Source: Candidatus Neoanaerotignum tabaqchaliae | GTDB taxonomy: Bacteria > Bacillota > Clostridia > Lachnospirales > Anaerotignaceae | Length of the DNA: 28,251 nucleotides | Direction: 5' to 3' | Assembly (NCBI GenBank): GCA_904420235.1 | Contig: CAJFUS010000131.1 | Coordinates: 1-28,251 of the forward strand | Part shown: positions 8,539-16,648 of the stretch, piece by piece | Numbering within the stretch: position 1 is the first letter of the stretch | Layout: each line of letters opens with the position of its first letter | Made by a program: the position numbers and the translations under genes | Notes under the pieces: generated by a model | The model's database searches: none | Seen by the model: the letters and a program-made list of their open reading frames with translations, nothing else | What the model was told of the DNA's origin: nothing

Positions 8539-9534
8539 TCACTTTCGCCTTCCGCGCGTTTCCCCGTTTACGCGTCTATCACGGGCCGCGGCTTTGGCGT
8601 CCCTTTTCTCATAAGCAAGTATTATTTTTTGCACCAATGGGTGACGTACTACATCTTTGTTGGTAAACTCAACAATTTTAATTCCCTCAATGCTGTCTAA
8701 TATTTCTGCCGCGTCGCTTAAACCGCTTTTTCTTCCGTCCGAAAGGTCTATCTGCGTTAAATCGCCCGTTATAACAGCCTTTGAACCATATCCTATTCTT
8801 GTAAGGAACATTTTCATTTGTTCCGGAGTAGTGTTTTGTGCCTCATCAAGAACTATAAAAGCGTTGTCAAGGGTACGTCCTCTCATATATGCCAATGGGG
8901 CAACTTCTATCAATCCTTTTTCCATATTCTTAAGAAAATTATCAGCGCCCATTATTTCATAAAGAGCGTCATAAAGAGGTCGCAGGTACGGGTCAACTTT
9001 TTGCTGCAAATCTCCCGGAAGAAATCCCAGTTTTTCTCCGGCTTCTATAGCCGGCCTTGTAAGTATTATTCTGCCAACCTCATTGTTTTTAAATGCACTT
9101 ATGGCAAGGGCCATAGCAAGATATGTTTTCCCCGTTCCCGCCGGACCTATGCCAAAAACAACCGTATTGTTTTTTATGGCGTCGGCGTATTTTTTTTGGC
9201 CCATTGTTTTGGCCCTAACTGGCCTGCCGTTTACGGTTACGCATATAAGTTCTCCGCTTACCTTCTCGGCGTCAGAAGCTCTGTCGGCCTTAACTGAGTC
9301 TATGGCATAGTTAAGGGACTGTTCCGTTATCTCAATATTATTTTTGACGGAATTTAAAAGACATTCCATTGTTTTGGCTGCGCCTTTGGCGTTGTCGCCG
9401 GATATTTTAACAACATCGCCCCTATTAACTATGCTTACTGCAAATTCCTTTTCTATCTTTTTAACGTTTTTGTCAAATTGCCCAAATACTAAAGAAATAT
9501 CATTGCTGTCTATTGAAAAAACCACATTTTCCAC
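8539..9534 (-). CDS. phoH: PhoH-like ATPase
   Basis: Cytoplasmic P-loop ATPase of the PhoH/YbeZ family, functionally tied to YbeY and RNA metabolism. The 331 residues hold an N-terminal KH-like region (about 1-85), then Walker A GPAGTGKT (130-137), the family segment RPAIEAGEKLGFLPGDLQQK (160-179), YMRGRTL (216-222), Walker B IVLDE (227-231) followed by AQN, and TGDLTQIDL (256-264). The C-terminal tail is basic. The start is GTG at 9534 with AAGAGGTG about 10 bases upstream. It lies 23 bases after yqfD. Some annotators call this ybeZ. Confidence 0.95.
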   Translation of the reverse strand: MENVVFSIDSNDISLVFGQFDKNVKKIEKEFAVSIVNRGDVVKISGDNAKGAAKTMECLLNSVKNNIEITEQSLNYAIDSVKADRASDAEKVSGELICVTVNGRPVRAKTMGQKKYADAIKNNTVVFGIGPAGTGKTYLAMALAISAFKNNEVGRIILTRPAIEAGEKLGFLPGDLQQKVDPYLRPLYDALYEIMGADNFLKNMEKGLIEVAPLAYMRGRTLDNAFIVLDEAQNTTPEQMKMFLTRIGYGSKAVITGDLTQIDLSDGRKSGLSDAAEILDSIEGIKIVEFTNKDVVRHPLVQKIILAYEKRDAKAAARDRRVNGETRGRRK

Positions 9535-9557
9535 TAAAAAAACTCACCTCTTAAAAA

Positions 9558-10748
9558 TCACTGTCCTGAGCACGGAACCTCTTGGCCTATTTTGTGAGAA
9601 ACCTCTAAAACAGCCGTATAATTAACCCTATCTCCCTCATCGGAACCATTTAAATCCTGACTTATAACATATGCGTCAAAACCAAAATTTTCCTCCCCAT
9701 ATGTTAAAAGCACGTCTTTAGCCATTATGTCGGCCTCTTCTTTTGTTATGAGCACTTCCTTTAAAATATACTCCTCAGCGTTGTAAATTTTAAGGCCAAA
9801 AGGAATTTTATAATCTCCTATTGAAAGACCTATATCATTTCTAAGCTTATAATCGCAGTTTTCAAAATTGTTTGGCATACCGAAACCGTATTCATTGCCA
9901 AATAGGCTGATATAAACACTTATTGAGCTGTTGCCCGTATATTCCTTTTCATTTTTTCTTTTATCCACGCTGAAACTTAGCCTGTGAACAGTTCTGGCCC
10001 TTATGTAGGCATCACTCTTAACATATGTGTATCCCTTTTCTTCCTCTCCGTCTTTAAATGATAGCCTTCCGGAAACAAGCATGTCGCCTTTTTTCACTAT
10101 GTCGCCGGCGCTTACAGTTGGCGTTCCCTCTGCAACCATTATGCTTTCTATTATTCCATCATATTGTGATATTATATCACATGGTTCGCTGTTATCAATT
10201 ATTTCTGTTTCGGGAATTGTCTCGGATATAGAAATAATCGCCTCAGAACCATCTATATTTACAGAGGCCCACGCTATATCTCCAAACTGGGCTATTATGT
10301 CGTTTGATATTTTATTCAGGTCAACATCATTTTTTAAAACTCCGGCCCTAAGACCTTGAGAGGCGCAGAAGTTTTTTATATCCTCTCCGGCAACACGATA
10401 ATTCCCCTCAACCTTAACACGCCAAACAAACAACGACATTGAACAGATATAAAATATAAAAAACACGCACCCAAAAATAAATGCTCTTCGCTTTTTATAT
10501 TTTTTAACTAAAAAAGGGATACCTCTGTATTTAATTACTTCCGTTCGACAACCGCTTTTTCTTGATATTTCTTTCAGCTCGTCCACGTCGGCCATTCTGG
10601 CTTTTATAAAATAATTTTTGCCGTCATTTCTTATGTCCCATAAATCAACACCGTAATAAGCGGCCATGTTTATAAATTTTCCAGCCGAAAGTCCCGACGC
10701 TTTTATAATAACATATCCTTTCAAATAATTCCATATAGGCAAAAACAT
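9558..10748 (-). CDS. yqfD: Sporulation protein YqfD
   Basis: Conserved endospore-former protein of the YqfD family, expressed in the mother cell in Bacillus; its biochemical role is not settled. The 396 residues have a cytoplasmic N-terminal part (1-85) with the family-like GYVIIKASGLSAGKFIN (11-27), one membrane segment at about 88-109 and a long extracytoplasmic part that includes SVNIDGSEAIISISE-like beta strands typical of POTRA-like folds, and GDIVKKGDMLVSG. It follows yqfC by 43 bases; GGGAGG stands about 11 bases before the ATG. Its presence, with YqfC, argues for an organism that sporulates or recently did. Confidence 0.92.
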   Translation of the reverse strand: MFLPIWNYLKGYVIIKASGLSAGKFINMAAYYGVDLWDIRNDGKNYFIKARMADVDELKEISRKSGCRTEVIKYRGIPFLVKKYKKRRAFIFGCVFFIFYICSMSLFVWRVKVEGNYRVAGEDIKNFCASQGLRAGVLKNDVDLNKISNDIIAQFGDIAWASVNIDGSEAIISISETIPETEIIDNSEPCDIISQYDGIIESIMVAEGTPTVSAGDIVKKGDMLVSGRLSFKDGEEEKGYTYVKSDAYIRARTVHRLSFSVDKRKNEKEYTGNSSISVYISLFGNEYGFGMPNNFENCDYKLRNDIGLSIGDYKIPFGLKIYNAEEYILKEVLITKEEADIMAKDVLLTYGEENFGFDAYVISQDLNGSDEGDRVNYTAVLEVSHKIGQEVPCSGQ

Positions 10749-10791
10749 ATTGCAAAATGCCTCCCTTTAAAAGCATTATATATAAATTCGG

Positions 10792-11058
10792 CTACGCCTC
10801 ATAAAAAAATGAGTCTATTTGTCCCGTAACCTTAACGCATTGGGAGTTCATGCATTTTATATCCATTTCAAGGCCCTCTATTTTAAGCGTACCCGCCGAT
10901 GTTCCAAGCCTTATTATTTCCGGCGAATACTCTATAACTCCTTCATAATTCTCAACAATAACCTCAATGCGTCCTGTAACGGTTAAAACCGGAAGAGCAT
11001 ACACAGCCTCCGACGGTAACTCAAAAACATCGGCAAATTTACGTTTTATTCCCTTCAC
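10792..11058 (-). CDS. yqfC: Sporulation protein YqfC (YabP/YqfC family)
   Basis: Small protein (88 residues) of the YabP/YqfC family, found in endospore formers and encoded before yqfD. The visible family pattern is LPSEAVYALPVLTVTGRIEV (15-34), then a beta-rich body with EGVIEYSPEIIRLGTSAGTL and LEMDIKC. The start is GTG at 11058 with GGAG about 11 bases upstream. It is the first gene of the yqfC-to-recO cluster, and lies 68 bases beyond the upstream terminator. No membrane segment or catalytic motif is seen. Confidence 0.9.
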   Translation of the reverse strand: MKGIKRKFADVFELPSEAVYALPVLTVTGRIEVIVENYEGVIEYSPEIIRLGTSAGTLKIEGLEMDIKCMNSQCVKVTGQIDSFFYEA

Positions 11059-11083
11059 TGAAAATCACTCTCCAAAACCGCCC

Positions 11084-11121
11084 AACAGCGGCACTGCCGT
11101 TGTTTAATACTTATGCCGCTG
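11084..11121 (-). promoter_or_regulatory. Competing dyads in the yqfC leader
   Basis: CAGCGGCA (11086-11093) and TGCCGCTG (11114-11121) form a perfect 8-base inverted repeat. A second palindrome, AACA.CGGCA.TGCCG.TGTT (11084-11104, one mismatch, centre 11094), reuses the first arm. The two cannot form at once in RNA. They lie just downstream of the terminator and 26 bases before the GTG of yqfC. Either an operator or a leader switch is possible; no function is shown. Confidence 0.4.
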
Positions 11122-11126
11122 GACAC

Positions 11127-11154
11127 AAAAAAAGACGCCTTATAAAAAGACGTC
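11127..11154 (-). terminator. Rho-independent terminator between rpoN and yqfC
   Basis: On the - strand GACGTCTT (11154-11147) pairs with AAGGCGTC (11141-11134), one G-T wobble and a 5-base loop, followed directly by a run of seven T. It stands about 180 bases after the rpoN stop and 69 bases before yqfC, so it should end rpoN transcripts or act as an attenuator for yqfC. Confidence 0.8.
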
Positions 11155-11331
11155 ATAAGCTATGTATAAATAGTTTCTGCATTACATTTATAAAAATTCT
11201 GAGGGGAGTATACTTTTATTAATGTATTTAAAAGCAATGTTATTTTTGAAATAAAAATCTATATGTAAAAATTTGGGGCTTTATACTCTTTGCAAAAGCA
11301 CTTTATAAAATAAGCCATTTAATAATTAAGA

Positions 11332-12690
11332 TTAAATCTTTCTTCCACTTATACCATTTATGCCCATAGCAGACCTATATTTCGCCACTGTTCTTCTGGA
11401 TATATCAACACCTTCTTTTAAAAGCTCATCAGCTATTTTTCTGTCGCTTAAAGGCGAGTTTTTATTCTCATTGTCAATAAGCTTTTTAATCATTTTTTGT
11501 ATTTTTTCTTGTGTAAGAGAGTCTCCTTGATAAGATTCAGCTGCCGCTTGTCTTAAAAAATAACTTAAAGGATATACTCCATGGCGGCACTGTATATATT
11601 TGCCTTTTACGGCTCTGCTTGCCGTTGACTCATGTATGCCCACAACATCAGCAACACTGCCAAGAGAAAGGGGCTTTATATGTCCTCGGCCAAGGTCAAA
11701 AAACTCCGTCTGCCTTTCAACAATAGCACAGATTATTTTATAGAGTGTTTCGCTTCGTTTTGATATGCACTTAACAACCCATTGGGCTTGACGTATTTTA
11801 GAATATATATACTCCTTTGCCTCGGCATTATCCCCATTTTTAATTATGTCTTTATAAAATCGACTCAGTTTAACATCAGCCGTAAAATACTCATTCATAA
11901 TAACCGAATATTTTCCGTTTTCTCCGGATATAACGGCATCCGGAGTTATATACTCAACTCTGTCTCCCGACATAAAACCGCTTGAGGGCCTTGGGTTAAG
12001 GCTTTTAATTGTGTTTATGGCCTCTATAATATCATCTTGCGGCTGCTTAAGTTTTTTAGCTATGGCTCCTATTTGGTTTTTACCTACCATTTCAAGGCAA
12101 TCTTCTATAATATTTTTCAATATTCCATTAAATATACCAAGCCTCTCGGCCTGTATTTTAAGGCACTCTTTTACTCCGGAGGCTCCAACGCCAGCCGGTT
12201 CAAGAGATTTTATAATATCAACTGCTTCCTGTGCTTTAATTTGGCTTATTCCCAAAAAACCGGCTATATCCTCGGAATCATATTTTAAATACCCATTTTC
12301 GTCAAGGCTTCCGGCTATAAAATCGCATATCGAAATTAAACTTTCATCATATTTAAGAACATTTACCTGTTCCAAAATAAAGTCATAAAGGGTTTTCCCC
12401 TCTTCCTGCTTAAACTTCCAGTCATCGTTTTCCTCTTCATCGTCCCGCTCCTCAGAATAATAAATCCTGTTCTGCTCGTCAGAGGAATCAAGATAATCTA
12501 TTTTTCGCTTAAGAGCATTAAAGACCTGCTCATCTTCAAAATCCTTTTTTACTTCAAGCACAGGATTTTCTTCTGTAAGCCGGTTAACATACTCCATAAG
12601 CTCAGGCGTACTCATTTGAAGTATACTTGTTGACTGAAGCATATTTTGACTCATAAGCAGCTTTTGAGTAGTCCCAAGCACAAGATTCAT
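11332..12690 (-). CDS. rpoN: RpoN, RNA polymerase sigma-54 factor
   Basis: Alternative sigma factor that recognises -24/-12 promoters and needs an enhancer-binding ATPase. The 452 residues cover all regions: a Gln/Met-rich region I at the N terminus (QKLLMSQNMLQSTSILQMS, about 9-27, then LEENPVLEV-like TEENPVLEV), an acidic region II (about 50-95), the core-binding region III, a helix-turn-helix (LGSVADVVGIHESTASRAVKG) and the RpoN box SRRTVAKYR (431-439), the signature of the family. ATG start with AAGGAAGGGG upstream. It is divergent from rnfC. No enhancer-binding protein is in the window, so its regulon cannot be inferred here. Confidence 0.96.
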   Translation of the reverse strand: MNLVLGTTQKLLMSQNMLQSTSILQMSTPELMEYVNRLTEENPVLEVKKDFEDEQVFNALKRKIDYLDSSDEQNRIYYSEERDDEEENDDWKFKQEEGKTLYDFILEQVNVLKYDESLISICDFIAGSLDENGYLKYDSEDIAGFLGISQIKAQEAVDIIKSLEPAGVGASGVKECLKIQAERLGIFNGILKNIIEDCLEMVGKNQIGAIAKKLKQPQDDIIEAINTIKSLNPRPSSGFMSGDRVEYITPDAVISGENGKYSVIMNEYFTADVKLSRFYKDIIKNGDNAEAKEYIYSKIRQAQWVVKCISKRSETLYKIICAIVERQTEFFDLGRGHIKPLSLGSVADVVGIHESTASRAVKGKYIQCRHGVYPLSYFLRQAAAESYQGDSLTQEKIQKMIKKLIDNENKNSPLSDRKIADELLKEGVDISRRTVAKYRSAMGINGISGRKI

Positions 12691-12721
12691 AAAAATTCCC
12701 CTTCCTTTTTAATATAAAATA

Positions 12722-12751
12722 ATTATACTACACAAAACGACTTTAATCCAA
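12722..12751 (-). promoter_or_regulatory. Promoter of rpoN (sigma-A type)
   Basis: On the - strand TTGGAT (12751-12746), an 18-base spacer and TATAAT (12727-12722). This places the start of transcription about 25 bases before the rpoN ATG, leaving room for the AAGGAAGGGG ribosome site. Fits consensus well; not tested. Confidence 0.65.
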
Positions 12752-12865
12752 TATGCCGATTCTTAAAAATCAATAAATTTAAACTTCTTTTAGAAATATA
12801 TGTTATACATAAATTTACATTTACATAACACTAAAAAAGTAGTAAACTCGTAGTGAGGGAAGTAT

Positions 12866-12877
12866 TGTTAATTAACA
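12866..12877. promoter_or_regulatory. Perfect palindrome upstream of rnfC
   Basis: TGTTAATTAACA is a perfect 12-base palindrome, flanked to give TTGTTAA-TTAACAG. Each half equals the half-site of the redox repressor Rex, but the usual 4-base spacer is missing. It lies about 105 bases upstream of the best rnfC -35 element. In AT-rich DNA such palindromes can arise by chance. Confidence 0.3.
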
Positions 12878-12981
12878 GGTTATTATAAAACTATCAATTT
12901 TTTCATTTTTTTATAAAAAAGATGTTGTTGGATATTGTTTTTTGTATTAAAATGGAAATGTTGATTATAAGCCGGTTATAG

Positions 12982-13010
12982 TTGGGGTGGACGTAACCTT
13001 TCTATATAAT
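12982..13010 (+). promoter_or_regulatory. Promoter of the rnf operon
   Basis: TTGGGG (12982-12987), a 17-base spacer and TATAAT (13005-13010). Transcription would begin near 13017, giving a leader of about 80 bases before the rnfC ATG. The leader ends in a strong GAGGGGG ribosome site. A perfect -10 and ideal spacing suit the high expression that the operon's codon use suggests. Confidence 0.65.
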
Positions 13011-13097
13011 CCGCTTATCAGTTTCATACTCTAATTTATCTTAAAATTTGCGTGTAAAACACAACGCGCAAAAATTACAAAAACAGAGGGGGATAAT

Positions 13098-14483
13098 ATG
13101 CAAACTTTAACGTTCAAACGTGGAGTACATCCGCCAGATGGCAAAGCCCTTACTGAAAACAAAGCCATTACGGTAATACTCCCAAAAGAAAACTCAGAAC
13201 TGTTTTTCCCAATGTCACAGCACATAGGCGCCCCGTGTGAACCATGCGTCCAGAAAGGAGACTATGTAAAAGTAGGCCAGAAAATAGGCGAGGCAAAAGC
13301 TTTCATTTGCTCTCCAATATTTTCAAGCGTATCAGGCGAGGTTACTGATATAAGGCCTGTGCTCACTCCTGGCGGCGGCAAATCCATGGCTGTTGTTATT
13401 AAAAATGACGGAAAAATGGAAGAATATGAGGGAATGAAGGGCGGAGACTACACTCAAATGACAAATGAGGAAATCATCGCCGCTATTAAAAACGGCGGAG
13501 TTGTAGGGCTCGGCGGCGCCGGATTCCCTACACATGTAAAATTGGCCCCACCTCCGGGAACAAAAATTGATTACATACTTGTAAACGGAGCTGAGTGCGA
13601 GCCTTATCTTACATGCGACTATCGTCTTATGCTTGAGCAGCCTGAAAGACTTATAAAAGGTCTTCAAATTATGCTTAAGCTTCATCCTAACGCTAAAGGT
13701 GTTATAGGAATTGAGGACAATAAGCCTGAGGCCATAAAGCTTCTTTCCGATATGGTAAAGGATATTCCTAATATCGAGGTTGCTGCCCTTCAGAAAAAAT
13801 TCCCTCAAGGCTCAGAAAAGCACCTTATCTATGCCATAACAAAAAGAGAGGTTCCTTCCGGCGCACTTCCTGCGTCAGTTGGCTGCATAGTTGACAACGT
13901 TGACACTGTAATAAGCATCTACAACGCTGTTGCTGAAGGCAGACCTATAATGAGAAGAGTAGTTACCGTTACGGGCGGAGCTCCTGCCAATCCTGGTAAC
14001 TATCAAATAAGAGTTGGAATGACATTTAAGGACCTTATGGACCAAATTGGCGGCTTTAAGGTTGAGCCTGCAAAGCTTATAGCCGGCGGCCCTATGATGG
14101 GACCTACAATGTATTCCCTTGATGTAGCAACAACAAAAACTTCTTCCGCTTTACTTTGCCTCACTCCTGCGGAAGCATATATACCGCCTGAAAGAAACTG
14201 CATAAGATGCGCTAAGTGTGTAGACCACTGTCCTATGGGTCTTCAGCCTTTTATGCTTAATCAGTTTGCCATAAGAGGTGACGGCGAAAGCTTTGTGGCT
14301 CATCACGGCCTTGACTGTATAGAATGCGGAAGCTGCTCATACGAGTGCCCTGCTAAAAGACAGCTGGCTCAGTCAATAAGAGCTACAAAGAAAATTGAAT
14401 CGGGCAAAAAAGCCGCTGCTGCCGCTGCCGCGAAAGCTAAGGCCGAGGCGGAAAAGAAAGCCGCTGAAGAGGCTAAGAAGTAA
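13098..14483 (+). CDS. rnfC: RnfC, NADH-binding subunit of the Rnf complex
   Basis: Peripheral subunit where electrons from the Rnf chain reduce NAD+. The 461 residues include the Nqo1-like FMN/NADH region with GLGGAGFPTHVK (137-148) and NGAECEPYL (163-171), a SLBB-like part, and two [4Fe-4S] ferredoxin motifs: C368, C371, C374, C378 and C407, C410, C413, C417. The extreme C terminus (about 437-461) is made almost entirely of Ala, Lys and Glu. First gene of rnfCDGEAB, the clostridial order. Start ATG after GAGGGGG; rnfD follows after 19 bases. Codon use differs from the neighbours (strong preference for CCT Pro and GCT Ala), consistent with high expression. Confidence 0.97.
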   Translation: MQTLTFKRGVHPPDGKALTENKAITVILPKENSELFFPMSQHIGAPCEPCVQKGDYVKVGQKIGEAKAFICSPIFSSVSGEVTDIRPVLTPGGGKSMAVVIKNDGKMEEYEGMKGGDYTQMTNEEIIAAIKNGGVVGLGGAGFPTHVKLAPPPGTKIDYILVNGAECEPYLTCDYRLMLEQPERLIKGLQIMLKLHPNAKGVIGIEDNKPEAIKLLSDMVKDIPNIEVAALQKKFPQGSEKHLIYAITKREVPSGALPASVGCIVDNVDTVISIYNAVAEGRPIMRRVVTVTGGAPANPGNYQIRVGMTFKDLMDQIGGFKVEPAKLIAGGPMMGPTMYSLDVATTKTSSALLCLTPAEAYIPPERNCIRCAKCVDHCPMGLQPFMLNQFAIRGDGESFVAHHGLDCIECGSCSYECPAKRQLAQSIRATKKIESGKKAAAAAAAKAKAEAEKKAAEEAKK

Positions 14484-14502
14484 TTAAGGGGGAGAAATAA
14501 TA

Positions 14503-15474
14503 ATGGATAATATCATAGTATCAGGCACCCCTCACGTCCGTTCCAGGGAATCTGTTCAGAGCATCATGCGTGATGTAATAATCGCTCTTGTTCCTGCAAC
14601 AGTGATGGGTATTGTGTTTTTTGGAATGAAAGCGCTCCTTCTTATCGCTATATCAATAGCGTCAAGCGTTTTCTTTGAGTATCTTTATCAGAAAATAATG
14701 AAGAAAACTGTTACAATAGACGACTTAAGTGCCGTTGTTACAGGTCTTCTTTTAGCTCTTAACCTTCCAGTTGGAGCAAGCTGGTGGATGCCTATTGTAG
14801 GAAGCGCCTTCGCCATAATAATAGCTAAACAGCTTTTTGGCGGTATAGGTCAGAACTTTGTTAACCCTGCGCTTATTGCAAGGGCCTTCCTTCTTGCTTC
14901 ATATCCTACGGCTATGACAACATGGCATGTAAACGGCGTTGCCACATCAACACCTCTTGCCATTCTTAAAACAGCTAAAGACGGCGCCGAACTTACAGTT
15001 GGCGGAAATCTTCCTTCACTTGCTCAGGTTATTACAGGACAAGGAATTGGCGGCTGTATAGGTGAGACATGCGCCATAGCTCTTATAATAGGATTTATTT
15101 ATCTTTTAGCAAGAAAAGTAATTTCCTGGAGAATACCTGTTGTATATGTTGCAGTTGTGTTTATACTTAATGCCGTAATCGGAAGATATGGTGTAAGAAT
15201 GCCAGTATATGAAATATTCACAGGCGGTCTTTTCCTTGGAGCAATCTTCATGGCAACAGACTATACTACATCTCCAATGACACCTAAGGGCCAGATAATA
15301 TATGCCTGCTTCTGCGGACTTATAACATATCTTATAAGGGTTTATGGTGGATATCCGGAAGGCGTTTCATACTCAATACTTATATCTAACCTTGCTGTTC
15401 CTCTTATTGACAGATTTACAGTTGGCAAGATATTTGGCGCACTTCCAAAAACAAAGGAGGCTAAGAAGGCATGA
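14503..15474 (+). CDS. rnfD: RnfD, membrane flavoprotein subunit
   Basis: Membrane subunit homologous to NqrB that carries a covalently bound FMN and probably forms part of the ion path. The 323 residues have about nine to ten membrane segments; conserved stretches include GQNFVNPALIARAFL (116-130) and MATDYTTSPMTPKGQ (250-264). The expected flavinylated Thr is T150 in NGVATSTPLA (144-153); the usual D-x-x-S-G-A-T core is not matched exactly, with Asn for Asp and Ser for Ala. Ribosome site AGGGGGAG. The stop overlaps the rnfG start by 4 bases (ATGA), so translation is coupled. Confidence 0.95.
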   Translation: MDNIIVSGTPHVRSRESVQSIMRDVIIALVPATVMGIVFFGMKALLLIAISIASSVFFEYLYQKIMKKTVTIDDLSAVVTGLLLALNLPVGASWWMPIVGSAFAIIIAKQLFGGIGQNFVNPALIARAFLLASYPTAMTTWHVNGVATSTPLAILKTAKDGAELTVGGNLPSLAQVITGQGIGGCIGETCAIALIIGFIYLLARKVISWRIPVVYVAVVFILNAVIGRYGVRMPVYEIFTGGLFLGAIFMATDYTTSPMTPKGQIIYACFCGLITYLIRVYGGYPEGVSYSILISNLAVPLIDRFTVGKIFGALPKTKEAKKA

Positions 15475-16019
15475 ATCAGATAACAACACCAGCTATAAGA
15501 TTATTTGTAATTTGCTTTGTATGCGCACTTTGCCTTGGTTTATGCTCTGAAATAACAAAAGAGCCAATAGCGGCTCAAACTAAGAAAACTCAGGACGAGG
15601 CTATGGCCGCCGTTCTTCCAGATGCCACATTTGAGACAGTTGAAGACTTTGAGTCTACTGGAAACACAGTTACAGGAGTTAATGTTGGAAAAGACTCAAG
15701 CGGAAATACTATGGGCTTTGTAGTAAGCTGCACAACAAGCAGCTTTGGCGGTCCTCTTGAAATGATGGTAGGCGTTGACCCAACCGGAACAGTAACTGGA
15801 GTACGTATACTTTCGCATAGTGATACACCAGGCCTTGGAGCTAAAGCAACAGAGCCAGAATTTTATGAGCAGTTCACAGGCATGAGCGGCACTCTTGCCG
15901 TTGATAAAGACGGCGGACAGGTTGTATCAATAACCAGCTCCACAATTACATCAAGGGCCGTAACCGTTGGCGTTAACGACGCTATAGCCTGGGTAACAGA
16001 AAACGGAGGTGCCTACTAA
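15471..16019 (+). CDS. rnfG: RnfG, periplasm-facing flavoprotein subunit
   Basis: Single-span subunit homologous to NqrC, with an FMN-binding domain on the outer side of the membrane. The 182 residues have an N-terminal membrane segment (about 9-28) and an FMN_bind domain with DTPGLGAKATEPEF (118-131). The covalent FMN is expected on T158 in ITSSTITSRAV (154-164); the canonical D-x-x-S-G-A-T is replaced by V-S-I-T-S-S-T. Overlaps rnfD by 4 bases and rnfE by 1 base (TAATG). A GGAGGTG site inside its 3' end serves rnfE. Confidence 0.93.
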   Translation: MNQITTPAIRLFVICFVCALCLGLCSEITKEPIAAQTKKTQDEAMAAVLPDATFETVEDFESTGNTVTGVNVGKDSSGNTMGFVVSCTTSSFGGPLEMMVGVDPTGTVTGVRILSHSDTPGLGAKATEPEFYEQFTGMSGTLAVDKDGGQVVSITSSTITSRAVTVGVNDAIAWVTENGGAY

Positions 16020-16630
16020 TGAATAAAAACATTAGAGTTTTAATAGATGGTATTATATTCAACAACCCTGTACTTATTCAGGTTGTAGGTATGTGCGCCA
16101 CTCTTGCCACATCAGTAAGCGTAATAAACGGTGTTGGCATGGGTCTTTCAACAACAGCGGTTCTTGTTTGCGCCAATATTGTTGTATCCATGTTGCGTAA
16201 ATTTATACCAGATACAGTTCGTATACCATGCTTTATAGTAGTAATTGCTTCATTCACAACAATTGTACAGCTTCTTTTACAGGCATACCTTCCTGCCATT
16301 AACGACGCTCTTGGTATATTCATACCTCTTATCGTTGTTAACTGTATCCTTCTTGCAAGGGCCGAAGGTTTTGCCTCAAAAAACGGCGTAGTAGCTTCAT
16401 TCTTTGACGGACTTGGAAATGGTCTCGGCTTTACAGCCCTTCTTGCTGTAATGGGTGCTATCCGCGAGTTCCTTGGAAGCGGCACAGTATTAGGAATGGC
16501 TATAATGCCTGAAGCTTTCCCAGAAACGCTTCTTATGGTAATGGCTCCTGGAGCTTTCTTCACACTTGGTATCCTTATGGCTATATTTAAACACCTTATA
16601 GCTGGCAAGGGCCAGTCTGAAGAAGAATAA
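16019..16630 (+). CDS. rnfE: RnfE, integral membrane subunit
   Basis: Six-helix membrane subunit homologous to NqrD, pairing with RnfA in inverted topology. The 203 residues show NNPVLIQVVGMC (15-26) and IVVNCILLARAEGFAS (105-120); C26 and C109 correspond to the Cys that hold the intramembrane iron centre shared with RnfA. Start ATG overlaps the rnfG stop by one base. RnfA follows after 18 bases. Confidence 0.95.
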   Translation: MNKNIRVLIDGIIFNNPVLIQVVGMCATLATSVSVINGVGMGLSTTAVLVCANIVVSMLRKFIPDTVRIPCFIVVIASFTTIVQLLLQAYLPAINDALGIFIPLIVVNCILLARAEGFASKNGVVASFFDGLGNGLGFTALLAVMGAIREFLGSGTVLGMAIMPEAFPETLLMVMAPGAFFTLGILMAIFKHLIAGKGQSEEE

Positions 16631-16648
16631 TTTTAAGGAGGGGAAAAA

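Larger units (their letters stand above)
12691..13097. other. Divergent intergenic region rpoN/rnfC
   Basis: This 407-base region contains no gene. It holds the rpoN promoter, the TGTTAATTAACA palindrome, the rnfC promoter and the rnfC leader. GGTTA occurs at 12878-12882 and 12974-12978, and its complement TAACC at 12994-12998, the last two flanking the rnfC -35. In the leader, TTTGC and GTGT pair with ACAC and GCAAA around 13047-13075 with a bulge. Very short open frames such as 19 codons at 12923 lack ribosome sites. Confidence 0.6.

Noticed and set aside
10027..10359. 110-codon frame on the strand opposite yqfD
   Set aside because: Antisense shadow of yqfD; composition mirrors the real gene and no family features are seen.
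12923..12982. 19-codon frame upstream of rnfC as a possible leader peptide
   Set aside because: No ribosome site and it ends upstream of the best rnf promoter, so it would not be on that transcript.
16078..16608. 176-codon frame antisense to rnfE
   Set aside because: Shadow of a well-conserved membrane gene; rich in Arg, Ile and Thr as expected from reading the complement.
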